The position numbers and the translations under genes were made by a program. This document shows, in pieces, positions 1-10,352 of a stretch of DNA of 64,000 bases. Origin of the DNA: Struthio camelus. Its lineage: Eukaryota; Chordata; Aves; Struthioniformes; Struthionidae. A model generated the notes under the pieces. That model was given only the letters and a program-made list of their open reading frames with translations. It ran no database searches and was not told where the DNA came from. Position 1 is the stretch's first letter, and the number at the start of each line of letters is the position of its first letter. The DNA is taken from contig NC_090967.1 in assembly GCF_040807025.1 (NCBI RefSeq), positions 4,648,001 to 4,712,000 of the forward strand, written 5' to 3'.

Positions 1-987
1 CGGCAGCTCGTGTTGGCATATGACTACTCGCGGGAAGTGAGCTCGCTGGAGGAACTGGAAGCCTTGATTACTGATCCGGATGAGATGCGCATGCAGGCAC
101 TGCTGATCAGAGAGCGCATCTTGGGTCCTTCTCACCCCGATACTTCCTATTACATCCGTTACCGAGGGGCAGTCTATGCTGATTCTGGCAACTTTGAACG
201 CTGCATTAACCTGTGGAAGTATGCTCTGGACATGCAACAAGGCAACTTGGAGCCTCTCAGCCCTATGACTGCCAGTAGCTTCCTTTCCTTTGCTGAGCTT
301 TTCTCTTACGTGCTTCAGGACCGCTCCAAAGGCACTTTAGCAACCCACTTGGGCTTCTCTGACCTCATGGGAGTACTGAGCAAAGGGGTCCGGGAGGTGG
401 AGAGGGCACTAGTGCATGGCAAGGACCCTGTAGTTGACTCAGCACAGTTCACCAAGACGCTGGCCATTATCCTCCACCTGGTCTTCTTGCTGGAGAAGGT
501 GGAGTGCACGCCAGAGCAGGAACACCAGAAGCGTCAGACTATCTATCGCCTGCTAAAGTGCAGCCCCAGGGCCAAGAATGGCTTCACTCCTTTGCATATG
601 GCTGTGGACAAGGATACCACGACAGTGGGACGTTACCCAGTGGGCAAATTCCCATCGCTCCACGTAGTGAACTTGCTGCTGGAGTGTGGGGCTGACCCAG
701 ACAGTCGTGACTATGACAACAACACCCCGCTGCATGTTGCTGCCCGGAACAACTGCCCGCTGATCATGAGTGCCCTGATGGAGGCTGGAGCCCACATGGA
801 TGCCACCAATGCCTTCAAGCAGACTGCATATGAGCTGCTGGATGAGAAGCTGCTCACCAAGAGCATGATGCAGCCCTTCAATTACATCACCCTCCAGTGC
901 CTTGCTGCTCGTGCTCTGGACAAGCACAAGATTCCCTACAAGGGTTTCATCCCCGAGGAGCTGGAAGCCTTCATAGAACTGCACTAG
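1..987 (+). CDS. FEM1A: FEM1A, C-terminal part (CUL2 ubiquitin-ligase substrate receptor)
   Basis: The frame is open from base 1 and ends at TAG 985-987, so the gene runs in from the left edge. The apparent GTG start at base 10 is an artefact of the cut; in-frame residues RQLV precede it. About 328 residues are present, closely matching my recollection of vertebrate FEM1A. The segment holds the TPR-like middle (PDTSYYIRYRGAVYADSG), then two ankyrin repeats (KNGFTPLHMAVDKD and DNNTPLHVAARNN), then a C-terminal VHL-box. The VHL-box has a BC-box-like TLQCLAARAL and a CUL2-box IPEELEAFI of the form hydrophobic-P-x-x-hydrophobic. FEM1 proteins recruit C-degron substrates to Elongin B/C-CUL2 ligases. 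No intron interrupts the segment, as expected for the single-coding-exon FEM1A gene. FEM1B is a possible paralogue, but the wording fits FEM1A and the neighbouring genes agree. Confidence 0.95.
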   Translation, partial: RQLVLAYDYSREVSSLEELEALITDPDEMRMQALLIRERILGPSHPDTSYYIRYRGAVYADSGNFERCINLWKYALDMQQGNLEPLSPMTASSFLSFAELFSYVLQDRSKGTLATHLGFSDLMGVLSKGVREVERALVHGKDPVVDSAQFTKTLAIILHLVFLLEKVECTPEQEHQKRQTIYRLLKCSPRAKNGFTPLHMAVDKDTTTVGRYPVGKFPSLHVVNLLLECGADPDSRDYDNNTPLHVAARNNCPLIMSALMEAGAHMDATNAFKQTAYELLDEKLLTKSMMQPFNYITLQCLAARALDKHKIPYKGFIPEELEAFIELH

Positions 988-2960
988 GGCAGGAGAGCTG
1001 AAGTTCCCAGCTTTTCCCATCATCTGTTTCACTCCAAAGAGGTAGCGCAGCCTGAGATCTCATGCCATCCTTGTCAAGGTGCTGAAGGCCTTCATTGTGC
1101 TGAGACGGGCTGCAGGCTTTGTCCTCATCTGTCACCATCAAGCCAGGATGTGCAGGGGTAGGGGAGGAGGAGAAGGCTCAAGAGCTCATGGCTGTCCCTC
1201 ATTGTTGTCACCTTCAGGTACCAGATATCTCCAGTGCACTGTATCCAGAGAAGGCTGCAGGCCCTGCCCTTTCCCATGCCAACCGTCTTGTCCTGAGGAG
1301 GAAGGAAAATGGAGATCCCTGGGACCTGCTGCCTCTCCCATTAGTGCTGGATTAACTCAGCTGTTATGCTTTGGAGCAGCTACACAACACATATGTGCTC
1401 TAGCCCTTCCCATCCCAAGTACTGAACAAATAGGAATACAAGTGAGGAATGAAATATCTTCCAACTAATTCTTCCCCTGCCCACTTTACAGATTTGGTAC
1501 ATGAGTCTGATGGCTGAGTAGCTTGTGCTCTGCTGAGGTAGTTGCCTTGCATGACAGTAGGGCTGGGTATGCTGAGGACTTCCCCCCCCCCCCCCCCACT
1601 TCCTTTTTCTTTGGTTGGCCGAGTAGCAAGTGGTGTGGTGTTAAAGGCCCGAGATTTCAATGACTGCACATAAAGCTGGGTTATTTTTTCTCTTTTAGAG
1701 CCAGGCCCTATCTATGCTGCAAGACTTCTTCAATCCTGTAAGATATAGTAAGGTCAGTTCTGGTTATATAGTTTCATCAATAGATGTTGGTTTGTATGAA
1801 CGGGGAGAAAACCTGTAACCTTAAAAAATTACTAATGTGGAGTTCAGGCCCTTACCTTGCCCATTCTGCACAAGTTAACTCCCTTCCCCGTATGGAGGTC
1901 CTTCAGCTTCAGAGCTCAGCGAGAACTCAAGTTGAACTGTACAGAATGGATATGGCTAGGTTTTGGAGCCAAACCAATGCACTTTGAACTGTCTTTGAAG
2001 GTGTGCTCTTGCAAGCCCTTCCAGGACGGGAGGTACTTGTAGCGTGGGTGGTGCTTGGGTGGTTATTAAAGCAAGTGAATGTTTATGGTATGTTTGCATG
2101 AAGGTGGTCTGAAGGAAGAAGCCAGGAAGAAATTAAGTTAAAGGTGCCTTCTTGTTCTTCTAATGTTTATTAGTACCAACCCAGTGGGCTCTGTGAATGA
2201 TCCTGTTCTGGAAACCTTCCTGGAATGGGTTGTTAACTTCTGGTTTTGGCTTTTGATTCTTTTTGCAACTTTACTGAGGATGGTGCTACTTCAAGGATTG
2301 AAATTGAAATCTCATTTGGCTACTGTTTGGGCAAGCTCCTTTGCTTAATTAGGATCTGCATCCCACTTGTTTTTCTCTTTAAATCCATAGTGTCAGGGTA
2401 GGTATTTGCCTCCATTAACAGAACCCTTCGTGGTGGTAAACAGTTGGTGGTGGTAAACATGATGTTGTGCCAGCAGTTTATCTTCTTGCAGCAGGAATGA
2501 CTGGGCCTTGGCAGCCTGTGGCTCGTTTCTTGGCCCAGGCAGGGTGGAAAGCATAGTTGAGGGTGAAGCAGCTGCCTCTGAGCTTTGAGAAAAGGTCAAG
2601 ACTGGGAGAGCAGAACCCTGATGAACAACCGCACACTATACGCTACTGAAGCTTCTGTACTTGTATTTATAAGCCAGCGTATCCATAAGCCTCAATAATC
2701 CAATGCTCTCTGCCCGTTAAAAATACTGTAGATCTGCCGTTACATTTTTGCAGTGTTAACTATAACTTTTATTTATAAAGCAAGGAGGTTTAACTTTTAT
2801 CAAGACGTAAAGTGCGGAGTTAGTTTGGCTATGTTCTATTTTTTTTTCTCCTTTTGGCTGAAATCTGAACTAAACTGCAGAAATGGAATTTGTTAATTTG
2901 TGAGCTGATGAGCGCTCTTAACTTTAAATAATAAAACAAAAAATGGCTGCTAGAATGCAA
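988..2960 (+). other. FEM1A: FEM1A 3' untranslated region with polyadenylation signal
   Basis: No credible coding frame follows the FEM1A stop. The first canonical AATAAA is at 2930-2935, in AT-rich sequence. The transcript therefore probably ends near 2950-2960, giving a 3'UTR of about 1.9 kb. A run of 16 C (1582-1597) lies inside it. The end point is inferred from the signal only. Confidence 0.55.
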
Positions 2961-4326
2961 GTGCCTTGGACTTTTTGCTGGTAAGCCTCTGTTTTCAGCT
3001 CTTGCTCGTTTTCTAGGGATGGTGCATTTGTGGATATGGAAATAACGTGACTTTTACAATCAACAGGAGAGACTTTCATTTCATCTCGGTTTACTCGCAG
3101 GAAAAGTTTATCTGTACTGCGTTTGCAAACACTCTCGCCTGAAGAAGGCTAACACCGACACTTAAAGCACACCTCTCTTTAAATGCTTTGCGTTATCTTT
3201 CGATGTCAATGAAGCAATGAGAATGGATGATATCCTGTTGACTGAGATGCTACCTGCCTTATACAGAATCGGGACTGTTTGTAGGCTTGAGTACTGACTT
3301 GGCTATCTTGCTCCTGTGTGTAAAGTACTGTGATGAACTAAGCCCTCGCACAGCAGGCAGGAAGAGGGATGCAACGTGGCTGTCATCAACTTATATCTTT
3401 AAACCCCAAAGCTGTCAGTGGGTGGCCAAAAGCAGACAGAAGAATTAAAGGTACTGGAGTTAGTTCCCCAATAGGGCAGAGCTGGATTTCCGAAAATGCT
3501 CAGTCTTCCCTGGGGAGGGGAGCACATGGAGGCGTGAAGTATTTGAAAGTTTGGCCCTGTGTTGACTGCTCCGTTTTTGACACACCCCTCAGTGTTACTC
3601 CCTTCTGTTTTCTTTGAGAATGTGAACGTGACGTTTAAGTCTGCAGTTCTGTGGGAGATGCTTCTGCTGTCGTTGTGCTGCGCTCTTGGTGATGTTCAGG
3701 TATGCAGGTGAACAGCTGTCGCAGCAGGTACAGGAAAGGGGATAGCCTCTGGACTGAGGTGCTGGCTGGTCGTTCCTGACTCTGGTGCTCTCTGACTGCC
3801 ATCCCGTAGGTAGAACTGCTGTGAGGAGAGAGATGAAAAGGGAGTCGTACCGCAGAGCTAGGATGAGGAGCAGCTCTGGAGCCAAGGTCTTGTGATCAGG
3901 TAGCTGGGGGGATCCAGTCCTGTAAAAAAGCCTCATGGAAGAGGCTGCTTTGTGTGGTAGAAAAGGGCTTTTAATTTTTTTTTTTTCAGAGCATAAATAG
4001 CCTGTAATTACACAGTGAGGACCCAGCAATTAAATATTGATGGTAATTATCGGGTGGGAGAAATTACTGCATGAATTCAGGCATAATTACTGTGGACAAT
4101 CATTATTTACTGTAGGTGTTGTCTGGGCCAACTCCAGGACGCAGGGCAGAACAGATAGTTGTGGGGAGCAGTGAAATGTTTCAATGATGGATTTATTATC
4201 TGAGCAATTATCTGGGACAGAGCATGGAGTTTTTTTCACTGGGATGGCTACAGATGCCGCTGTAGCACATTGCTCTCCAGGAGCCATTCTGTACTCTTCC
4301 GTCATTGAAATGTTTGTCCCCTGCTA

Positions 4327-4389
4327 CACACACACACACCTGAGAGGTGCTTTCTTCTCTCTCTTAAAAACAACAACAACAACAACAAA
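4327..4389. repeat. Simple repeats (CA)n and (AAC)n
   Basis: A short CA/AC tract (about 4327-4339) is followed about 30 bases later by seven or so AAC triplets (about 4369-4389). Both are ordinary microsatellites in non-coding sequence. Confidence 0.85.
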
Positions 4390-4744
4390 CTCTTTCTAGC
4401 ACCTGTAATTGGCTCTCTTGACAGTGAAGGTTTCCATACAGGTTTCTTTGGAAATGCAAAACGGGAGAGAAATTCACCCAAGGTTTTCCTGGAGCCAGTT
4501 GCTCCTTTCCTTTCATGGTGGTCATTGGAGCTCTCTGAAGCCTGCTGATGTTACATGAATGTTGTTTATAAAGTAAGTGGCCTCGGGTGTAAAGATAGGG
4601 ACGCTGTGTCAGCGTTTCTGCAGTTCACAGAGAAGTTGGGGAACAACTGGAAGGTCACAAGCACATGCACGTTTTCCTGGTGAAAATAAGGCCTGAGTGG
4701 TAAGCTTCCTTTCCAGGGTCTGCAACAGCAAAGAGCTGCCTGAA

Positions 4745-4830
4745 AATCACAGAATCACAGAATCGTTTAGGTTGGAAGGGACCTCTGGAGATCATCTAGT
4801 CCAACCTCCCTGCTCAAGCAGGACCCCAAA
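4745..4830 (-). mobile_element. CR1 LINE 3'-end fragment
   Basis: On the plus strand this begins with two copies of the octamer AATCACAG and continues GTTTAGGTTGGAAGGGACCT, then ATCATCTAGTCCAACC. This is the reverse complement of the bird CR1 3' end, whose sense strand ends in tandem ATTCTGTG-type repeats. The element is therefore inserted in minus orientation. Only the 5'-truncated 3' terminus is present, which is typical of CR1. It is a good marker for avian or reptilian DNA. Confidence 0.93.
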
Positions 4831-7616
4831 ATGTGGGGTGAGTGAACCTACTGCTGCAATTGAAACAGGGCTGTGGCTCTTAAATTGCTCCCAGTAACCT
4901 TTGAGCTTGGCCTTCCACGCACAGGCTAAAAAAATACCTACAAGGTTTTACAGTCTCCTGCCATGTCTTTCCTTCTGCCTTCCTCCAGTCCAAGCAAACT
5001 TGATGTGACTGCGATAAGCTTGTTCACAAGCTAGAGCAGCTTCCAACTGACCGGTCAGTTTTGCATGATGTTTATTTATAGAAAGCAGAATAGTTGGGAA
5101 AGGAGTAATGTGTTTGGTATCTCCCAAGGGGAGGGACTGCCCTGGTAGCAGCACAGCAACAACTGCGGTGTGACAGGAATTGCGGTAACACAACACCTAT
5201 TCAAACAAAGGTGACGTAAAGGAGAGAAAATAGGGCCTTTCTGAGTGCTTAAAAGGGATCCAAGCAGTTGGAGGATTCCAGCAGACTCTATAAGAAAGTA
5301 AATTAGTTAACCCATTGTCACTGAGCCCTTAGAACTTAAAAGTAAAAGCCAGACTGTTTCAAAGTTGGAAGCCAGCAACCGATGGCAGCTCTTAAATAGA
5401 AGTGGTCTTATGTGGTTCTTGTTCTGCTCGGGACAGAGAGGACTTTGATTTGCACAAACCCTGTGTCTTGTGCAAGTTTTCAGCCAAGGAGGTCCAAGAG
5501 GAGTTAAGCCTCCTTGAAGCTTATGGGGGTGAGAGGGAGGCAGAGAGATCTTCTCTGGGCAGATCCATGAGAAAGGACCTATGGCCTCTAAAGAGGAACT
5601 TCTGGGAGATTTAAATCCAAAACTCTGATCCTGAAAGCCACTGCTCTGTTGCCATTTAAGAGTATGGGCAGTTCAGCTCTCTGAGTTCCTGCATCTGGTT
5701 GTGCCCAGAAGCTCCAGAACTTGCACTGATATTTAGTCAGGCTCTCCAGTTTCACTTTCATCCACTTCCCCCCAGGGTGCTCAGTCCAGCAGACATCCTC
5801 AGTGCCTCCTGATGATGGGCTTAGCTTGCTTGAAAATAAAAAGGCAGCAGTTGCAGCTTTGAACGCGGTGGCGGTGATTGCCCTCCTTTATACCATTACC
5901 TGCTGTCCTTTAAGGAGCTGTCCTTTAAGGAGCTGACTCCCATTCTACTGTCCCTCAGTGTTGGGGGATTCATATCTCAGTAGTTAATTTAGTAGGTTAG
6001 TACCTGTCTGAGGGGGGAGTGCTTTGTGCAGAGAGAGAGTTTAAGATAAATTAAGCCAGAAAGGAAGAGTGAAGATAGATAGTCTTTAGCCTAATGATCA
6101 AAGTGCTCCCTGGGAGGGGATTGATGTGGGCTGAACTGTCTTTTCTCCAAGAATTATTAATATCTTTCTTATGCAGTAGCTTGTTATAAAGCTTGGATGG
6201 TTTGGACAAAGGCTAGAATCCAGAATTACACCCTGTGAGTGCCCTGCTTGTGTAGTCCAGAGTCCCGGGGCAGCCTGTAGGAGTCCTTTGCTTTGGCTGC
6301 CAGACCATGCTGGCTTCTCTTGATTTGAAACGTTCTGGAACAATTATTGAGAGTGACATGCGCGTACAAACATCTGGAGAAATACAGGAAACTGAGTCAC
6401 TTCCCCTGAATCAATTACACTGGCCCTCTAGTCTCACCTTAATGAGGACTCGGCAGTTGTCTGGCTCCTTTGCAGGGACAGGAATAGCGTTGCCCTGCAG
6501 CTTGCAGACACACCCTAGATCAGCGTCTTAGGTGACTCTAGAATTTGCTGCTGTTGCTTGGGCTCTGGTCTGCAGAGGGAACAGTCCCATTTCTAGACAT
6601 CTGGTGGCATTGGGCTGACCTCTACCGACAGAGCAGGCAAAGGGCCGCAGCAGAAGGCAAGTCAGAGGGAGAGCGAGGAATCGGACGCCCTGCTGGTGAA
6701 ATGCTCCTGTGTTAAAAGCACAGTAGAAACTTGGCTCGTGTAGCCGTGGCCCAGGTCCTGCAGAATGTCCCCCTGCGTTCATGAGCTTTCTCCCTTCTTT
6801 CTGTTATCCTCTGCCCAATGCTCTTGTTCTTTGAGCCAAACATTTCCTTCAAAGGCAATAACATAAATCAATAAATGGAGAAATCTCAGTGGGAAGGATT
6901 TCTCTGTATAACGGTTAGCGTACCAGGGCCCTGCTCTCACCTCTGGCCTTTAAACAGGTAGGAATGGAGAAGTGAATCCTCAGCCTCTGCCTCCTTGGAC
7001 TCTCTGCCCATATTTCCCCTTCCAATTCCACTTTCATCAAGGCACTTTTTCCTCAAGTGCAGCTTTACTCTAAAGATTTTTGTTTAACCTTGTGTCTGTT
7101 GTGCAGTGTCAGTCCTTGTGAGTTTCACAGAGTTTTCCTAAATACAGAAATACTTTCCTTAAAGCTGTGGCTCTAGGATCATGCGGGAATTTAATCTTTC
7201 ACAAACAAAAAGCATCTCTCTCTGTGGTTTCAGAGGAAACTGGGAAAAGTGATCTCCCGACACCTCAACCCACAGGCCTGCCGCCCCACAGAAGTTTTTG
7301 AAGCCACTTTCATGACTCTCTTTGGGTCTGATTTGAGAGGTTGGGGGAAATGGCTTTGCTGGCAGGCCGCAGCAAAGAGAACGCTCTATTCACTCAAAGC
7401 AGGCATTGGTTTTAAGTGCCAAGAGGGCACCGTGCCACCCTGAGAGAAGAGGACTACCAGAAGAAAACAAGGGGACCTCATGGTGCTCAGCACCTCGACA
7501 GGAGGCCACAGTGACCCCCCCCCAAGCACTCCCTGGAAATTTTTCCCTCAAATGACTTGGCCAGGTTCACACAACTCGACAGCAGATTCTGAAACAGGAT
7601 CTAGATGTGCTGTGTC

Positions 7617-7764
7617 CCAGCACCATCCCCTGGGCTCTGCTGCCTGCCCCGAGATACACACATTCAGAACAGTTTCCCAGATATTCCTGACCAGCACCAT
7701 CCCCTGGGCTCTGCTGCCTGCCCCGAGATACACACATTCAGAACAGTTTCCCAGATATTCCTGA
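7617..7764. repeat. Perfect 74-bp tandem duplication
   Basis: Bases 7617-7690 are repeated immediately at 7691-7764 with no mismatch that I can see. The unit starts CCAGCACCATCCCCTGGG and ends CCCAGATATTCCTGA. It lies 3' of TICAM1 and outside its coding region. The identity of the copies points to a recent duplication. Confidence 0.95.
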
Positions 7765-7985
7765 CTGTCCCTTTCCCATTTCTACAAGAAAGAACTGGAG
7801 AAACACAGATGAATTAATTAAAATGTATTCATAAAATCTTCAAGTAGCCCTCAAGAGTCAAGAAAATAGTTTTTGCAGTTACTTGAAAATAAGCACAAGG
7901 AAAACAGTCTCAGGAGACTGCAACCTCTCTTGTCCAACAGAAAAGAGGTCATTTTCTCCTCTGCTCCAAGAAAGTGGTACCTTGT

Positions 7986-7991
7986 TTTATT
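7986..7991 (-). terminator. TICAM1: Candidate TICAM1 polyadenylation signal
   Basis: Plus-strand TTTATT reads AATAAA on the minus strand, about 108 bases past the TICAM1 stop codon. It is the nearest canonical signal. Use of a more distal signal cannot be excluded. Confidence 0.45.
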
Positions 7992-8098
7992 CACAGTGAA
8001 ATAATAAGAACAGTCCCAGTCCCAGCAGATTTGTTGCTATCTAGCTTAGGAATTAAGTGTGAATGTCTCTGTCCCTGGTTGAAGTTCTGCATCTTTGA

Positions 8099-10324
8099 TC
8101 AAGCCTTCTCCCTGGTTTCTTCTTCACTGTCCTCTTGACCTGATGGGGCAGTTTGCACATGCATCATGTTGTGGTTCCCAATCTGTACCATTCGAGCATG
8201 CTGAATGATGAGGTTCTGGGCAGCTCCTGGACCTTGCATCATATTGGGGTGGCCTGATGGGAGATAAAATGTTTGGGAAGGAGAGGGACCCAGCTGAGCA
8301 GGTATGGCGTGATCAGCGGAGGGAGGTGGGTATGTGGCAGGAGGGACAGGCATAGGAAAATGGCACTGTTGGGGTGACTGGTGAGGCATGAGCTGCTCCA
8401 AAAGCTGCTGTAAGCTTCCCAGATTTGGCTGTGGTGCTGACAAAGGCATCTGGGGAACGGAGCCGAGGTTCAGATCAGCTAAGTTCTTCAGTGTTTGACA
8501 GTGATCCTGATACAGCTGCAGTTTCCTTTTCTGCTCCTGGATTTGCTGTATCTGTTTCCACATGGCTTTCAGCTCACTGATCTTGCTGGGTGTAAAGGTG
8601 TTCTTTACTGTCTTGGAGAACACAGGGGAGTTCTCATCCAAGGACACCAGCCCGCTCAGTAGGGCGGGAATCTCCCTCCTCTCCAAGGGGTTCTCTCTGG
8701 GAACAAAAGGGATGACTGAGTTGTGCTTGGATGGTCGCAGGATGGACTCCATCAGAGCTGAGTTTGTTTGAAACATGCACAGCTGGCACAGGAAGTTCTT
8801 GGTCAGCAAAAGGATGGTGAAAGCAGAGTTTTCCATAGCATCTTGGAAGCAAAACAGCTGGCCACGTCCAGCAGTGAGGAAGTCCTCGCAGAATGTGGCA
8901 CCATTGGGAACCCCCATGCTTTCCAGCAGCTCCTTGACCCGACAGGCAATGTCCACATCTTCACTAGCATGCAGGACAACAAAAGTGAAGAACTTTCTCT
9001 CTTCATCTGGCTCTGATGTGGATGCTGCTTCTGCATTTTGGACAGGAGGAGGGTAGGCTGGAGAGGAGGATGAATGGAAGGAAGAGGGATATGCTGAGTT
9101 GGGAGGAACTGCCTGAAGAGGAGGGGGAAGGGCTGGGGAGAAGGAAGGTGTATGAGGAGGAAGGGAACAGGCTGAAGTAGGAGATGTAGTATGGGAAGAT
9201 GTACCTGCTGGAATATCCTCTGCAGACGTGTGGATGGGACCAGTGTGCGCTGTGGCTCTTGAATCAGGAAGACCTGTAGGTAAGTCCTCTTGCTTTTGGG
9301 CTGTGCCTTCTTTTGGTGCCTGAGGTTCTGCTGTCACTGTGCTGGAAACATCACTACTTTCGACAGGTTGGTTCACAGCACTCGGTGTAGGAAGCTGAAT
9401 TTCAGGAATAGGGAGAAATGGATGACAAGAACTGGTCTGCAGAACCTCCATCTTTGGTCTGGGGACATGGGCGGTTGTGCCCTGCATGGGATGTGAATTG
9501 GTGCTGTTGGCCCAGCTTGTTTCCTGCAGGCCGTGGCTCTCGCTCTCCCTGGCAGGCTCTCCAGCACAGCTCATAGGCTCTGCACACAGCTGGCTCAGCT
9601 GGGGGACATGGTTACAGTGAGGAGGCTGGGTGTGAAAAACGGCTGTTGGCGATTCACTGATCTCAAAGTGACTGATGAAAGAAGCTGGGCTCCCCGAGGA
9701 GCGCAAGGTCCGTGGGCCTGAAAGGTCCGACACATTTCCGATCTGCACTGGGGAACTTCGTGCCACACGGTTTGGGCTGGCAGTCTGGAGAAATCCCGGG
9801 TCCGATCTCATCATCTGGAACCTGCCACCTGAACCCATAAAGCTGATAGCAGCACCACATTTTTCCTGAGCCTCAGCCAGGATGCTCTTCAGTGGTTCCC
9901 GCTGAGGGTTCCCGCTAGTGTCACAGGCCTTGATGGCAGTCTGGTAGGCTCTGACCATAGCTTCCCGACTGCACAGTTTTTCGTCTACCAGCAGCGAGTA
10001 GATCTGTGCCAGAAGCGCTATGGCATCTGCATCCAGCTGGGGGGGCTGCAAATCCTCACCGTCTTCCTGTACTCTCGCAGTGCCCAGTCTGGTCCTGTGG
10101 ATATATAGGGCTGCCTGGTCGTTCCTCAAAGTATCCAGACAAATTCTTGCATCTGCTTCTTGCCCCAAAGTAAGCAGGACCATGGCTTGCAATAATTTGC
10201 TGCTGGGCTTAGATATCAAGTGCTTCAGTTTATGTTTGAGGTTAAGGAGTTTATCTCCTGGGATCTGGGAGAGAATATTAAAAATGTCTTCAAAGCTTGG
10301 CTGGACCTCAGCACTCTGTGCCAT
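8099..10324 (-). CDS. TICAM1: TICAM1/TRIF, TIR- and RHIM-domain adaptor of TLR3 signalling
   Basis: TRIF links TLR3 to TBK1/IRF3 (type I interferon), to TRAF6/NF-kB and to RIPK-mediated death. I chose ATG 10324-10322, giving 741 residues starting MAQSAEVQPSFEDIF. The frame is open 53 codons further upstream, but that stretch lacks family resemblance, and a good acceptor (TTCTTCAG, exon from 10352) lies between. The start matches the human N-terminal helical domain (GDKLLNLKHKLKHL, MVLLTLGQEADARI). A proline/serine-rich linker follows. The TIR domain covers about residues 444-595 (FTFVVLHASEDVDIACRVKE, GVPNGATFCEDF). The C-terminal RHIM is at about 705-722, with core VQIG in IIQHARMVQIGNHNMM. 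PVESSD (about 320) fits the TRAF6 pattern P-x-E-x-x-acidic. The pLxIS-like site reads HFEIS (Ser about 223). The coding region is a single exon, as in mammals. Confidence 0.95.
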   Translation of the reverse strand: MAQSAEVQPSFEDIFNILSQIPGDKLLNLKHKLKHLISKPSSKLLQAMVLLTLGQEADARICLDTLRNDQAALYIHRTRLGTARVQEDGEDLQPPQLDADAIALLAQIYSLLVDEKLCSREAMVRAYQTAIKACDTSGNPQREPLKSILAEAQEKCGAAISFMGSGGRFQMMRSDPGFLQTASPNRVARSSPVQIGNVSDLSGPRTLRSSGSPASFISHFEISESPTAVFHTQPPHCNHVPQLSQLCAEPMSCAGEPARESESHGLQETSWANSTNSHPMQGTTAHVPRPKMEVLQTSSCHPFLPIPEIQLPTPSAVNQPVESSDVSSTVTAEPQAPKEGTAQKQEDLPTGLPDSRATAHTGPIHTSAEDIPAGTSSHTTSPTSACSLPPHTPSFSPALPPPLQAVPPNSAYPSSFHSSSSPAYPPPVQNAEAASTSEPDEERKFFTFVVLHASEDVDIACRVKELLESMGVPNGATFCEDFLTAGRGQLFCFQDAMENSAFTILLLTKNFLCQLCMFQTNSALMESILRPSKHNSVIPFVPRENPLERREIPALLSGLVSLDENSPVFSKTVKNTFTPSKISELKAMWKQIQQIQEQKRKLQLYQDHCQTLKNLADLNLGSVPQMPLSAPQPNLGSLQQLLEQLMPHQSPQQCHFPMPVPPATYPPPSADHAIPAQLGPSPSQTFYLPSGHPNMMQGPGAAQNLIIQHARMVQIGNHNMMHVQTAPSGQEDSEEETREKA

Positions 10325-10352
10325 CTCATCAGCTGCTTCTCCAGACAATGCG

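Larger units (their letters stand above)
2961..7985. other. Intergenic spacer between convergent FEM1A and TICAM1
   Basis: No open frame here resembles a known protein and none shows splice-bounded coding structure. It holds short simple repeats ((CA)n about 4327-4339, (AAC)n about 4369-4389), one CR1 fragment and a 74-bp tandem duplication, annotated separately. Unannotated lncRNA exons cannot be excluded. Confidence 0.5.
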
